DNA of 64,000 bases from Vibrio nereis NBRC 15637 (GCF_001591105.1 NZ_BCUD01000004.1:124001-188000), one strand, 5' to 3'. Numbered from the stretch's first letter, positions 1 to 9,091 are shown. The notes: generated by a model not told the origin, from the sequence alone. Program-made: numbers and translations.

Positions 1-485
1 CTATGGGGACTAAATTGGAGTTCGTCTCCCGCCGATAGTGGCGAGCCGCTTTTTATTCCCCCTAATTGATCCCTAACAACAGTGGCGCAGCTGCCCAGTT
101 GTTGTGGTGCGATAAATCCTTCTTTCACGGCCAAATAACTTCTAAGGCCATTTAAAGGCAAGCCAAAGGTGAGAGATTGACCTTTGCGGGCGGAAAATGT
201 TGACCAATTGGTTATCGGACTCCCATCCAGTTTCGCGTTCAAGTTGCCGCCCGCAATGGCTAGCTCGCAGTCATCGCCAATTTTGAACTCCGCTTGACCA
301 AGGGTAATTTCGAGTGCAGGGCAATTTGTTGAATTCCCAAGTAGATGATTTGCCCAGCTGTAAGCATAATCGTCCAGTGGGCCTCCTTGAGCAATTCCCA
401 TGTGCGATAAGCCAAATCGCCCAAAGTCCTGAAGCAGGGTTTGCTGGCCGGGCTTTATCACTTTTATAGTGCTGGTGTTACTCAT
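1..485 (-). CDS. pxpC: 5-oxoprolinase subunit C (biotin-dependent carboxyltransferase family), 3' end outside window
   Basis: About 161 codons are readable on the minus strand from an ATG at 485 and the frame stays open to the window edge, so the C-terminal half is missing. The start reads MSNTSTIKVIKPGQQTLLQD and is followed by GRFG and GGPLDD, as expected for the KipA/YbgK family. Together with PxpA and PxpB, whose genes precede it, this subunit forms the ATP-dependent 5-oxoprolinase that opens 5-oxoproline to glutamate in the cytoplasm. Its ATG overlaps the pxpB TGA by 4 bases (ATGA), so the two are probably translationally coupled. Family assignment is firm; older annotations would say allophanate hydrolase subunit 2. 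Confidence 0.9.
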   Translation of the reverse strand, partial: MSNTSTIKVIKPGQQTLLQDFGRFGLSHMGIAQGGPLDDYAYSWANHLLGNSTNCPALEITLGQAEFKIGDDCELAIAGGNLNAKLDGSPITNWSTFSARKGQSLTFGLPLNGLRSYLAVKEGFIAPQQLGSCATVVRDQLGGIKSGSPLSAGDELQFSPH

Positions 486-1189
486 TGCCACTCCTTTGAA
501 ATATTTCCGCCTAGTGCTAAAAACTCTTCTAATCCTATGGGATTGAAAGTGACTTGCGTACCAATAGCAAATGGCAACACAGGTGAGGAATTTGGGGTAT
601 AAATGTCTATTGGGCAATTACCAATAATATTCCAACCGCCAGGTGAGTCAATTGGGTAAACGGCTGTTTGATGATTGGCAATACCGACACTGCCTTTGGC
701 TACTTTCAATCTAGGTGAAGCTTTGCGTTCTAACTGCAACTTGTCATCAACGGCTGAGAGGAAAGCAAAGCCGGCTGTAAAGCCAATTGCGCCGACTGTG
801 TAAGCTTTGCTGCTGTGAAGGTGGATGATTTGATCTAGCGTAAGCCCATGTTCGTAATAGATTGCCAGATCTGGACCAACATCAGGGTGATAATAAACAG
901 GGAGCTCAATCGACTGAAACTCAGGCTGTTCGGGTAAATGCAATAGTGCTTCTGTAACGATGCGCTCTAGATAAGGGACAAACTCGAAAATAGAAATCCG
1001 GTGAGGTAGGTAATCAATTAAAATTGTGTTGAATGAAGGGGTGACATTCATTACCCATGCGCCAAGCTGATTTCTCAAGTACAGGCTGATTTCTCCAATA
1101 ATCCAAGAAAGTTGATCACTGGGAGCCGCCTCGAAACGGATGAGAACGGAACACTCAGCGACAGGGTCAATTGTTGTTTCTATATCCAC
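482..1189 (-). CDS. pxpB: 5-oxoprolinase subunit B (KipI family)
   Basis: A 235-residue protein of the KipI/YbgJ family (formerly allophanate hydrolase subunit 1). Family-typical segments are GAIGFTAGFAFL near residues 135-147, the ERKASPR stretch and GGWNIIGNCP near residue 185. It works with PxpA and PxpC as cytoplasmic 5-oxoprolinase. It starts at a GTG whose first G is also the last base of the pxpA TAG, and it ends in a 4-base overlap with pxpC, so A-B-C forms a tightly coupled operon. Length is normal for the family. Confidence 0.93.
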   Translation of the reverse strand: MDIETTIDPVAECSVLIRFEAAPSDQLSWIIGEISLYLRNQLGAWVMNVTPSFNTILIDYLPHRISIFEFVPYLERIVTEALLHLPEQPEFQSIELPVYYHPDVGPDLAIYYEHGLTLDQIIHLHSSKAYTVGAIGFTAGFAFLSAVDDKLQLERKASPRLKVAKGSVGIANHQTAVYPIDSPGGWNIIGNCPIDIYTPNSSPVLPFAIGTQVTFNPIGLEEFLALGGNISKEWQ

Positions 1190-1938
1190 TACGAGCTCTC
1201 CATTTTCAATGTTTGTTGAATTTTCTCAATCAAGTTAACCGCTTCTTGATTGTCGCCATGAACACAAAGAGTGTCTGCTTCTAATGAAATCGTGTAGCCA
1301 TCGAGTGTGCGGACTTTTCCGTATCGCGCGATCAGGGTTACTTGGTCCAAAATCTCGCTTTCGTTAGTCATCACTGAATCTGGCATATTACGTGGTGCAA
1401 GTTGGCCTGATGCAAGGTAACGTCGATCAGCAAATGCTTCAAAAAGGAGAGGAACGTCGTAGTTGTCGGCAATATCGAGCCACTCTTGCTTATCATTAAT
1501 CGCGAGCATCATGAGTGGCACGTTAAAGCACGAGACCGCGTCAACAACGGCTTCAAATATTTGTATATTTATGAGCATGTCATTGTAGAGTGCGCCGTGA
1601 GGTTTAATGTAGCTGATTTCTGCATTGACGCTTTCGCAAAGCGATTTCAAAGCCCCAACTTGATAGATCACCATGTTGGTAATTTCTTCAGTGCTGAGTG
1701 GGATACTTCGGCGACCAAAGCCTTGAAGATCAGGATAGCTTGGGTGTGCGCCAATTTGCACGCCATGTTTTAACGCGAGTTTAATGGTATTTATCATAAC
1801 GATAGGGTCTGAAGCGTGAAAGCCACATGCGATGCTGGATTGGTCGATGAAAGGCATGACTTTTTCGTCATTTCCTATCTTCCAGTGTCCGTAACTTTCC
1901 CCCATGTCACAATTTAAGGATATTGAATTCCGTTTCAT
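1189..1938 (-). CDS. pxpA: 5-oxoprolinase subunit A (LamB/YcsF family)
   Basis: A 249-residue LamB/YcsF-family protein and the first gene of the pxpABC operon. The N-terminus carries the family hallmark SLNCDMGESYG (residues 7-17), followed by CGFHASDP and the IGAHPSYPDL segment. The family is the 5-oxoprolinase component thought to handle the substrate for ATP-dependent opening of 5-oxoproline, a damaged glutamine/glutamate product. The ATG at 1938 is preceded by AAGGAA at suitable spacing. The gene diverges from the TonB receptor gene at 2108 across about 170 bases that must hold both promoters. Full length, no oddities seen. Confidence 0.95.
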   Translation of the reverse strand: MKRNSISLNCDMGESYGHWKIGNDEKVMPFIDQSSIACGFHASDPIVMINTIKLALKHGVQIGAHPSYPDLQGFGRRSIPLSTEEITNMVIYQVGALKSLCESVNAEISYIKPHGALYNDMLINIQIFEAVVDAVSCFNVPLMMLAINDKQEWLDIADNYDVPLLFEAFADRRYLASGQLAPRNMPDSVMTNESEILDQVTLIARYGKVRTLDGYTISLEADTLCVHGDNQEAVNLIEKIQQTLKMESS

Positions 1939-2107
1939 AATGTAAGTTCCTTATGACATCATTGTATAAAGATGTTTTAAAAGAAGAATTTAAACAGTGA
2001 TCTGGTTCGTTTTTCAATCAATTAGATGTTAAAAATACACCGTTCTATATACCATTTTATATAGATAAATGTGATAATAGAGGCTGCTAATATAGCTAGG
2101 TAAATTG

Positions 2108-4180
2108 ATGTATAAACGCTCCTTTCTTTTCTTATCCTTGTTTCTCGCGGGCACGACCGCGTGTGCTAATAACAATCTTGATGAATTGATGTCGATGAGT
2201 CTTGAAGAGTTATCAATGCTTAATGTCACAATGGAAACCGCATCAAAATTTTCTCAGAATCTGACCGATATTCCAGCCTCAGTCTACGTACTTAGCGGTG
2301 ACCGTATCTTACGTAGTGGTGCATCGTCCATCGCGGAGGCATTGTCACTTGTACCTGGTATGTATTTTTCTAAGTGGAATGAGAACCTATATCATGTTTC
2401 GTCGCGTGGGTTTCATGATGGGCTGTTTAACAAAATGCTCGTCATGGTCGATGGGAGGAGCGTTTATAGCCCAGTATATGGCGGGGTTTATTGGAGTACA
2501 CTCGATTACATTCTGGCAGATATTGACAGAATAGAAGTGCTGCGTGGTCCGAGTGGTTCCATTTGGGGTGGTAATGCATCTAACGGTGTTATTAATATTA
2601 TTACCAAGTCGACTAAAGATACCCAAGGAACATACGTTTCCGGAACGGCGGGGAAATATAGTGCTTATGATGTATCGGTACGCCACGGGGTAAAACTGTC
2701 AGAAGATATATCGTCTCGAGTCTATTTTAAACGTAAAAGAAACCCTAATTACCTAAGCGATTCATCTAGATATTGGACGTCTGAAACGGCAGGTTTTGTT
2801 CTAGAAGGGCATCAGGAAGATGCGGACTGGAACATACGTGCTGGTGGCACAAAAACATCTACAGTCCAAACGGCGTTTAGCGCGACGTATGATCCAAATA
2901 ATCCACTGGCACCAGTTTTAGGTGTGAATGTCAGAGACTTCGAAGATAAAACATCCAGTGTTTATGCTCAGCTGAGTTATTCAAAGAGACTCGATTCAGG
3001 AAACGTTGTCAGTGGTAATATTTGGGCTGACCATGTTAAAGATAGCTCGCTCGATGCCCCCGGTGAATACACAACAATCGATATAGACTTCAATTACCTG
3101 AATCAAATCAATGAACGCCATACTATGAGTTTTGGTGCTGGTCTGCGTCATGTTGGCATGGAGTTTGGACATTCGTGGTGGGAAACTGATCTTTACCAAT
3201 CCTCTTATTACTCTCGTATGTACCATATTGGTAAAGCCAGCGATTACATAGGGAATGTGTTTGCTCAATCTGATTACCAGTGGTCACCAGAAGTGCGCAC
3301 TGTTTTGGGCGTAAAAGCGGAACATTTTAATCAAAACACGACAACCGAGTTATCTCCTCAGCTACGAGTGCTTTATAGCCCTAGCAAAGTTCATAGTTTT
3401 TGGGCAGGTGTTGGCCGCGGCGTTGTATCTCCATCCTACATGAATACCGAAGCAACCTATCAAGAGGTCTATACGTATTTTGATGGCGTTGACACATATG
3501 GCCAAACTTACTTAACACTGCCTAATAAGGATCTGGCGAATGAGTCTGTGGTGACTTATGAGCTTGGTTGGCGCTTTATACCTAGCGCGGATTTTGAAGT
3601 AGATACAACCGCATTTTACAGCCAGCACAAGAACCTCAGAGGCAGTGATTGTAATGATTCATTGTATGCACCCGGGTACGAGCATTTATGGTTTTGTTTT
3701 ATTTCCGATGACTATAGCGCTGTGTCACAGGGTGTGGAGTTGGCTGCTCACTACAAGTTGACGGAGGACTTAACGTTTTTCGCCACTTATAGCTACCTAA
3801 CCCTAGACGGAAAATGGGAAGGGGGAGCATTATCGAATGGAGCGAGCGCTAAATACTTTTCACTCCCTAGTCAGCATCTAGCCACACTACAAACGTTGTG
3901 GAATATTACTCAGTCGTGGCAGTGGGACTTTGTTATTCGTTATAACAACACTTCTTTTCCTCATGAAGTGCTTGATGACTTTGCTGGTTTACCAAGCCCT
4001 ACATTGCATGATGTAAAACCGCACTTTACGGTCGACTCTAGGTTAGGCTGGCAAGCAACCCCCAATACCCCTTTAATTGAGGTGATCGCGAAAAAAATAG
4101 GATCAAACGACTTGTATGATTCGTGGGGGCTTTACGCTAACGAAGAACAGTACTCCGTGAGGCTGTCTTATGAGTTTTAA
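2108..4180 (+). CDS. TonB-dependent outer-membrane receptor of a receptor/YfiR/diguanylate cyclase module
   Basis: About 690 residues. A signal peptide (MYKRSFLFLSLFLAG, cleavage probably near TACA) is followed by an MSLEEL segment typical of this receptor subgroup. The plug domain follows (roughly residues 45-155; IPASVYVLSG, RIEVLRGPSGSIWG, NGVINIITK), then a beta-barrel ending in aromatic SYEF, as expected for outer-membrane insertion. A TTG lies one codon upstream, but ATG 2108 is the more natural start. The ligand cannot be read from the sequence, and no Fur box was recognised upstream. The gene overlaps the YfiR-like gene by 11 bases, which overlaps a diguanylate cyclase by 17, so the three are surely co-translated. 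Role inferred: sensing or uptake of an external ligand linked to c-di-GMP production. Confidence 0.92.
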   Translation: MYKRSFLFLSLFLAGTTACANNNLDELMSMSLEELSMLNVTMETASKFSQNLTDIPASVYVLSGDRILRSGASSIAEALSLVPGMYFSKWNENLYHVSSRGFHDGLFNKMLVMVDGRSVYSPVYGGVYWSTLDYILADIDRIEVLRGPSGSIWGGNASNGVINIITKSTKDTQGTYVSGTAGKYSAYDVSVRHGVKLSEDISSRVYFKRKRNPNYLSDSSRYWTSETAGFVLEGHQEDADWNIRAGGTKTSTVQTAFSATYDPNNPLAPVLGVNVRDFEDKTSSVYAQLSYSKRLDSGNVVSGNIWADHVKDSSLDAPGEYTTIDIDFNYLNQINERHTMSFGAGLRHVGMEFGHSWWETDLYQSSYYSRMYHIGKASDYIGNVFAQSDYQWSPEVRTVLGVKAEHFNQNTTTELSPQLRVLYSPSKVHSFWAGVGRGVVSPSYMNTEATYQEVYTYFDGVDTYGQTYLTLPNKDLANESVVTYELGWRFIPSADFEVDTTAFYSQHKNLRGSDCNDSLYAPGYEHLWFCFISDDYSAVSQGVELAAHYKLTEDLTFFATYSYLTLDGKWEGGALSNGASAKYFSLPSQHLATLQTLWNITQSWQWDFVIRYNNTSFPHEVLDDFAGLPSPTLHDVKPHFTVDSRLGWQATPNTPLIEVIAKKIGSNDLYDSWGLYANEEQYSVRLSYEF

Positions 4181-4673
4181 ATCGTTATTGCTCGCAGGTT
4201 CTATTCTATGTGCTGGAGTCTCATTTTCAGTGAATGCTAAATTCACTCCAGAACAAGTGAAAGCGGTGTATATCTATCGAATCACCAGCTTCATTCAGTG
4301 GAACGACGAGCAGCAGATGTCGCGTATAAACATCTGCGTCCCAGATGATAGTGAAGTTAGAGCGATATTAACGGACATAACCCAAAATAAAGCGGTGAGA
4401 AACAAGCCACTGACTATCACTGACGATCAATGCGATGTACTTTATATTACTAGCGAAGAAAGCCTGTCAACGATAGCTACTAATACGCCAAACACTGTGC
4501 TTATCAGTGATATCGACAAGTTCACACATTTGGGTGGTGTTATTGAGTTAGCCAACAAGCAAGGACGTATAAAACCGAAAGTGAACTTGGACAATGTTGG
4601 CTCGTACTCTATTTCTGCAAACTTTTTAAGAGTGGCAGATTTGATAGGAGGCGCACATGACGTTTCTCAATAA
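4170..4673 (+). CDS. YfiR-family periplasmic protein (DUF4154)
   Basis: A 167-residue protein with a clear signal peptide (MSFKSLLLAGSILCAG, cleavage after VNA). The mature domain is of the YfiR/DUF4154 type: FTPEQVKAVYIYRITSFIQW, a central CDVLYI strand and the family-typical ending RIKPKVNLDNVG..SISANFLRVA. In Pseudomonas aeruginosa YfiR is the periplasmic inhibitor of the diguanylate cyclase YfiN. Here the gene lies directly before a YfiN-like cyclase and after an outer-membrane receptor, so the same inhibitory role is inferred. GTGAGG inside the receptor gene can serve as its ribosome binding site. Two cysteines (ICVP and QCDVLY) could form a disulfide; this is not shown by sequence alone. 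Confidence 0.9.
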   Translation: MSFKSLLLAGSILCAGVSFSVNAKFTPEQVKAVYIYRITSFIQWNDEQQMSRINICVPDDSEVRAILTDITQNKAVRNKPLTITDDQCDVLYITSEESLSTIATNTPNTVLISDIDKFTHLGGVIELANKQGRIKPKVNLDNVGSYSISANFLRVADLIGGAHDVSQ

Positions 4674-6618
4674 TCTATCCCTTAAGAATAAGCTTATTTT
4701 ACCGATTATCATTTTCACAGGGATCATATTCATTTCCTCCCAAGGTTACGCTTTCTTCAATGCTTTTGAAACGCAACGTGAAAACCTAGTTAATCGAGTT
4801 ACGGTATTGGCTAACGGCGTGGCATATAACCTTCAGGCAGCCATTTTGTTTAACGATAGCCACAGTGCAGCCGAGCTATTGGACGCTTTTTCTGCTGATA
4901 AAGATGTGATTCAAGTCCAGTTGTACGATGACAATGAGCAACTGTTTGCGACTTATGAACGTGAAGGTGTAGACGTATCACAATTGCCTTTGGGTTACTC
5001 GGAGTTTTTAGATAGTCAATGGCTTCATGCAGACCAAAATATCCTTTTACAGGTACCAGTACGTGTAGAAACAGAGGTTATAGCGACACTTAGATTGGTC
5101 ATATCGAAGGACTCTTTCAAAACGATTTACAGCGCAGTGCTAAACAACAGTATGATTTTTCTTTTACAGTTGGTTTTAGCGGGTAGCGTTCTATATATAT
5201 TGGTTTATAAGTTTATTCTGGAGCCGGTTTACAGCCTTAATATTGGCATGCATTCATTTATTAACCGTAAACAACAAAACCTGAATATTACGCCAGCGAG
5301 TAACGATGAAATCGGTGCACTGGTTAGAGCCTTTAATACTATGCTCGATAGATTGTCTCAGCGAGATAAACAGGTCGCTTATACGCTCGATAAACTAGAG
5401 GAAGAAAAGTCTTTTGCAAATGAAGTTGTCGAAGCAGTTCAACACGCATTGGTCGTTGTTGATCAGTCTGGGGTGATTATTCACTCTAACGCGGCAAGTT
5501 GTGATGTTTTTCGATGTACTCAAGCGGGGTTGAAAGGGACTAATCTAACGAAGCTGATTGATAGCGAAAATAACTTTGCTCTGACAGCTTTATCACGCGG
5601 CCAGGACTTTACTGATAAGCAGGTTTGGACGACTAACGCCATAGGTCAGCCTCAACTATTACAAGTAAGCTTTACCGTACTCAGTATGCGTCATCAATTT
5701 CTATTTACGATCCAAGATATTACGGAAGTTGAAGCGGCTCTTAGACGTCAACGTATTGCGGCTGGTGTATTTGAAAACAGTCAAGACGGATTGCTGGTGA
5801 CGAATAGTGATGATGTGATCACCATGGTGAATCCATCAATGTCTCGAATGTTGGGCTACTCGCAAGAAACGTTGCTAGGTAAAAAACCAGAAGATGTATT
5901 CGAATGGCAACAGTTTCGTTCACTTATGCCAACCATAAAAGAATCAGTTACTCAATATGGGCAATGGCAAGGGGAAATATGGGAGAAGCACTTATTTGGG
6001 CATAAGGTTCCTATGTTCGCCAAGGTGTCGATGATCAATCGAGAAGAAGGCACTAAATTTGATTATGTTTATATATTGTCTGATTTATCAAGTGTAAAAG
6101 AAATGGAGCGTTTAGAGTACCTGGCACACCATGACTCTCTAACTGGATTGGCGAACCGGGCTCAATTATACAGCGTATTAGACAGCACGCTTAAAGATGA
6201 GCGCGAAGCTAGAAATGGTTTAGCATTGCTCTATCTTGATCTCGACGGCTTCAAACTTGTGAACGATACCCATGGGCATGATGCAGGCGATGAAGTTCTG
6301 AAATGCGTAGCAGAGAGGCTATTGTCGCAAGTGAGGAGTCAAGATTTGGTTGCACGTTTGTCCGGTGACGAGTTTGTTATTCTGTTAAAAAGAGCAGATA
6401 GGGAAAGTCTGCCGCCTCTTGCCGATCGTTTAATCGACCTTATCCAAAAAGACATTATGTATCGCGGTAATCCGGTTAATGTCGGGGCCAGTATTGGTGT
6501 CCATTATGTTGATGACCGCTCGGTTGATATGGACGACATTCTTAAAGCAGCGGACACAGCGATGTACAAAGCTAAACACCTTGGCAAGTGTCAATTTGTG
6601 CTTAGTGAGCACGCTTGA
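4657..6618 (+). CDS. Membrane diguanylate cyclase, YfiN-like sensor with HAMP, two PAS and GGDEF domains
   Basis: 653 residues. A transmembrane segment near 13-33, a periplasmic YfiN-like (CHASE8-type) domain with NLQAAILFND to about 160, and a second membrane segment near 163-185 lead into HAMP (about 186-240). Two PAS regions (about 255-360 and 366-480) precede the GGDEF domain (about 485-650). The catalytic loop is SGDEF at 569-573, a variant seen in active cyclases, and RSQD five residues ahead of it matches the RxxD inhibitory site. It should make c-di-GMP at the inner membrane. AGGAGG five bases before the ATG is a strong ribosome site. It is the last gene of the receptor/YfiR/cyclase set; the two PAS domains exceed the classic YfiN layout, so a second cytoplasmic input is likely. 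Confidence 0.93.
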   Translation: MTFLNNLSLKNKLILPIIIFTGIIFISSQGYAFFNAFETQRENLVNRVTVLANGVAYNLQAAILFNDSHSAAELLDAFSADKDVIQVQLYDDNEQLFATYEREGVDVSQLPLGYSEFLDSQWLHADQNILLQVPVRVETEVIATLRLVISKDSFKTIYSAVLNNSMIFLLQLVLAGSVLYILVYKFILEPVYSLNIGMHSFINRKQQNLNITPASNDEIGALVRAFNTMLDRLSQRDKQVAYTLDKLEEEKSFANEVVEAVQHALVVVDQSGVIIHSNAASCDVFRCTQAGLKGTNLTKLIDSENNFALTALSRGQDFTDKQVWTTNAIGQPQLLQVSFTVLSMRHQFLFTIQDITEVEAALRRQRIAAGVFENSQDGLLVTNSDDVITMVNPSMSRMLGYSQETLLGKKPEDVFEWQQFRSLMPTIKESVTQYGQWQGEIWEKHLFGHKVPMFAKVSMINREEGTKFDYVYILSDLSSVKEMERLEYLAHHDSLTGLANRAQLYSVLDSTLKDEREARNGLALLYLDLDGFKLVNDTHGHDAGDEVLKCVAERLLSQVRSQDLVARLSGDEFVILLKRADRESLPPLADRLIDLIQKDIMYRGNPVNVGASIGVHYVDDRSVDMDDILKAADTAMYKAKHLGKCQFVLSEHA

Positions 6619-6700
6619 ACATATAACTGTTAAATTGGAACTGTATTTTGGTCTTATTGTTCGCTAACATTTGAGCTAGATTTTTCAGAAGGTTAGTACT

Positions 6701-7717
6701 ATGAACGTCTTGGTTACAGGCGGTATGGGCTATATTGGTAGCCATACCTCGATTCAAATGATACAAGCGGGGATAACACCCGTTATATTTGACAACTTAT
6801 ACAATAGTAAAAAAACAGTTCTTGATCGAATTGAAAAAGTTTCAGGCGTTAGACCTGCCTTTATCGAAGGCGATATTCGCGATAAAGGGTTACTTGTTGA
6901 TGTACTGAAGCAAAACAATATAGAAGCTGTGATTCACTTCGCTGGTCTAAAAGCGGTTGGTGAGTCAGTCGCGAAACCTCTAGAGTACTACGATAATAAC
7001 GTTCATGGAACGTTGGTTCTCGTCGATGCTATGCGTGAAGCCGATGTAAAAACACTCGTTTTCTCATCGTCAGCGACAGTTTACGGTGATCCTGCTTCAG
7101 TACCAATTACAGAAGATTTTCCAACTAGCGCGACTAACCCCTACGGTCGTAGCAAATTAATGGTGGAAGAGTGTTTAGCTGACTTTCACAAAGCGAACCC
7201 TGAGTGGAGCATAACGTTACTGCGTTACTTTAATCCTGTGGGGTCTCATCCATCAGGCGAGCTTGGTGAAGATCCGCAAGGCATCCCAAATAACTTGATG
7301 CCGTTTGTATCACAGGTAGCGGTGGGACGACGTGAATTCCTTTCTGTGTTTGGAAGTGATTATCCAACGAAAGATGGCACAGGTGTGCGTGATTATATCC
7401 ATGTCATGGACTTGTCAGACGGGCACGTTGCTGCGCTCGAAAAAGTTGGAAACAAACATGGCCTCCATGTATACAACTTAGGGACAGGTAATGGCTATAG
7501 CGTCTTAGATATGGTGAAGGCATTTGAAGCCGCGTCAGGGAAAGATGTGCCGTATCAATTTGCCGATCGTCGTCCGGGTGATATAGCGGAATATTGGGCA
7601 GACCCTGCTAAAGCAAAAAAAGAATTGGATTGGGAAGCGAAGCGCACTTTAGAACAGATGGCTAAAGATACTTGGTGTTGGCAGGTTAACAACCCTCAAG
7701 GTTATCCAGAAGTATAG
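6701..7717 (+). CDS. galE: UDP-glucose 4-epimerase
   Basis: 338 residues, the standard length for GalE. The NAD-binding glycine loop GGMGYIGSH sits at residues 7-15, the catalytic Ser/Tyr/Lys set shows as SSSATVYGD and YGRSK, and LRYFNPVGSHPSGE is the sugar-binding signature. It interconverts UDP-glucose and UDP-galactose in the cytoplasm for galactose use and surface polysaccharides. AGAAGG lies before the ATG. No galT or galK follows, so it is a stand-alone copy, perhaps serving envelope sugar synthesis. A strong hairpin terminator follows at once. Confidence 0.97.
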   Translation: MNVLVTGGMGYIGSHTSIQMIQAGITPVIFDNLYNSKKTVLDRIEKVSGVRPAFIEGDIRDKGLLVDVLKQNNIEAVIHFAGLKAVGESVAKPLEYYDNNVHGTLVLVDAMREADVKTLVFSSSATVYGDPASVPITEDFPTSATNPYGRSKLMVEECLADFHKANPEWSITLLRYFNPVGSHPSGELGEDPQGIPNNLMPFVSQVAVGRREFLSVFGSDYPTKDGTGVRDYIHVMDLSDGHVAALEKVGNKHGLHVYNLGTGNGYSVLDMVKAFEAASGKDVPYQFADRRPGDIAEYWADPAKAKKELDWEAKRTLEQMAKDTWCWQVNNPQGYPEV

Positions 7718-7732
7718 CGACGTGTTTTGGAA

Positions 7733-7766
7733 AAAAAAGCCACCGCAAAATGCTGGTGGCTTTTTT
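7733..7766 (+). terminator. Intrinsic terminator after galE, possibly bidirectional
   Basis: GCCACC (7739-7744) pairs with GGTGGC (7755-7760), flanked by an A-run before and a T-run after. It can end galE on the plus strand and may also stop the convergent nap operon. Confidence 0.9.
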
Positions 7767-7820
7767 GTGCGCTACACAAATTAGGCAGATTTGTACAGCA
7801 TGTGAGGTACCCAAATGGGG

Positions 7821-7958
7821 TTAGTCTACCTCTTTATCTTTACTAAACGACAGTAGCCAGAGAGAGATTGCTGCTACTACCGCAAAGCCAGATAGGATGA
7901 TGATGGGCATCGCACTGTATCCGAGTACGTGCCAAATGACGGATTCTAAAGTACTCAT
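7821..7958 (-). CDS. Small one-helix membrane protein of the nap operon (TIGR02808-like)
   Basis: 45 codons from an ATG at 7958 with AAGGAG eight bases ahead, ending in TAA at 7821. The protein starts MSTLESVIWHVLGYSAMP, has one hydrophobic helix (about residues 17-38, IIILSGFAVVAAISLWLL) and ends in a charged tail SKDKEVD. I recall a family of very small one-span proteins (TIGR02808) found near periplasmic nitrate reductase genes in Vibrio and Photobacterium; this matches in size, topology and position. It starts 10 bases after napC ends, so it is the last gene of the nap operon. Function unknown; NapE-like assembly or anchoring is a guess. Confidence 0.85.
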   Translation of the reverse strand: MSTLESVIWHVLGYSAMPIIILSGFAVVAAISLWLLSFSKDKEVD

Positions 7959-7968
7959 TGTTTGCTCC

Positions 7969-8544
7969 TTACTGCCAGCCTTCTACACCGTGCATGTCTG
8001 GTAATTTATGTGCGATGCCTTTATGGCAATCTACACATGTTTTCTCACCAGAAGCAAGGGCCGTTGAGTGTTGTTTGGCACTGCGTTGACCTTGTTCAGA
8101 AAAATCCATGTATTCAAACTGGTGACAATTCCGACACTCTAAAGAGTCATTCTTCTTCAAACGAGCCCATTCTCGTTCGGCAAGATGCGCACGGCGAGCT
8201 TGAAATTTCTCTTGCGTATCGATAGTACCGATAAAGTGGGCGAATAGTTCTTTAGATGCCTGAACTTTACGAACAATTTTGTCTGTCCATTCGTGAGGAA
8301 CGTGACAATCAGAACAAATAGCTCGTACACCTGAACGGTTTGAGTAGTGAATGGTTTCTTGTATCTCTGCAACGATGGGAGCGTGACAGCCAGAACAGAA
8401 CTCCTCTGTATTGGTTGCCTCCATACCTGTGTTAAATGCGCCCCAGAACAGAAGACCACCAGCAAAACCCATAAAAAGTACAACACCTACCGCTGCTTTA
8501 CTCGGGCTTGTCAGCCGCTTCCAAAACGCTTTTAATAATTTCAT
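7969..8544 (-). CDS. napC: Tetraheme cytochrome c NapC, quinol dehydrogenase for nitrate reductase
   Basis: 191 residues of the NapC/NirT family. One N-terminal membrane anchor (about residues 17-37) is followed by four CXXCH heme sites: CSGCH, CSDCH, CRNCH and CVDCH. It takes electrons from the quinol pool and passes them through NapB to NapA in the periplasm. It sits 20 bases after napB and directly before the small one-helix gene. Full length, all four heme motifs intact. No napG or napH is present, so NapC is the expected quinol route. Confidence 0.96.
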   Translation of the reverse strand: MKLLKAFWKRLTSPSKAAVGVVLFMGFAGGLLFWGAFNTGMEATNTEEFCSGCHAPIVAEIQETIHYSNRSGVRAICSDCHVPHEWTDKIVRKVQASKELFAHFIGTIDTQEKFQARRAHLAEREWARLKKNDSLECRNCHQFEYMDFSEQGQRSAKQHSTALASGEKTCVDCHKGIAHKLPDMHGVEGWQ

Positions 8545-8564
8545 AGTTAGCCTCTTACAAACGG

Positions 8565-9020
8565 TTATTTAAGTGAGTCAACAGCTTCAAAGTCGTTCTT
8601 AATAAGCGGCTTAGCGTTTGCTTGTGGAACATGGCACTGTAAACAGAAGTAACGACGTGGGGACATATCCGCCAATACAGCGTCTTCACGGTTCACATAG
8701 TGCGTCACACTGATCTTTGTAGCCCCCATCTCTTTTGCATTTTTCCAGCTGTGGCAAGACAAACATTTGTTGGCGTTTAAAGAAACCTCGTAACCACGAA
8801 TATTGTGCGGGATAAGAGGTGGCTGGTATACATAGCTCGATTCCAGCACTTGTTCACGTGGATATTTTTTGAAATCGTCAGCAGGGCGCGTATCTTCAAG
8901 ATTGGTCGCACCACGCAGAGATTCTAATCCACCTGTACCCCCTGGGTTTTCAATTTCAGCCAGTACATTACCACTTAACAACGCACCAACAGACAATAGT
9001 GCAACAAGTAATTTTTTCAT
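8565..9020 (-). CDS. napB: Diheme cytochrome c NapB, electron-transfer subunit of periplasmic nitrate reductase
   Basis: 151 residues with a Sec signal peptide ([17 protein letters not shown], cleavage after VLA). Two CXXCH heme sites, CLSCH and CLQCH, and PPLIPHNI are typical of NapB. It forms the periplasmic NapAB complex and relays electrons from NapC. It lies 71 bases after napA, a slightly larger gap than elsewhere in the operon, but no terminator was seen in it. Full length. Confidence 0.96.
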   Translation of the reverse strand: MKKLLVALLSVGALLSGNVLAEIENPGGTGGLESLRGATNLEDTRPADDFKKYPREQVLESSYVYQPPLIPHNIRGYEVSLNANKCLSCHSWKNAKEMGATKISVTHYVNREDAVLADMSPRRYFCLQCHVPQANAKPLIKNDFEAVDSLK

Positions 9021-9091
9021 TTTACATTCTCCGCCTTATGGCTAAATTCTTTTGATTGGTCGCCGTATTTCAGGCGACCAACGCATTCTCT

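Noticed and set aside
1939..2107. A Fur box before the TonB-dependent receptor
   Set aside because: The region is AT-rich with short GATAAT-like pieces, but no sequence close to the 19-base Fur consensus was found.
8157..8486. A 109-codon frame overlapping napC on the same strand in another frame
   Set aside because: It lies inside the certain napC gene, has no domain, and its composition is that of an out-of-frame reading.
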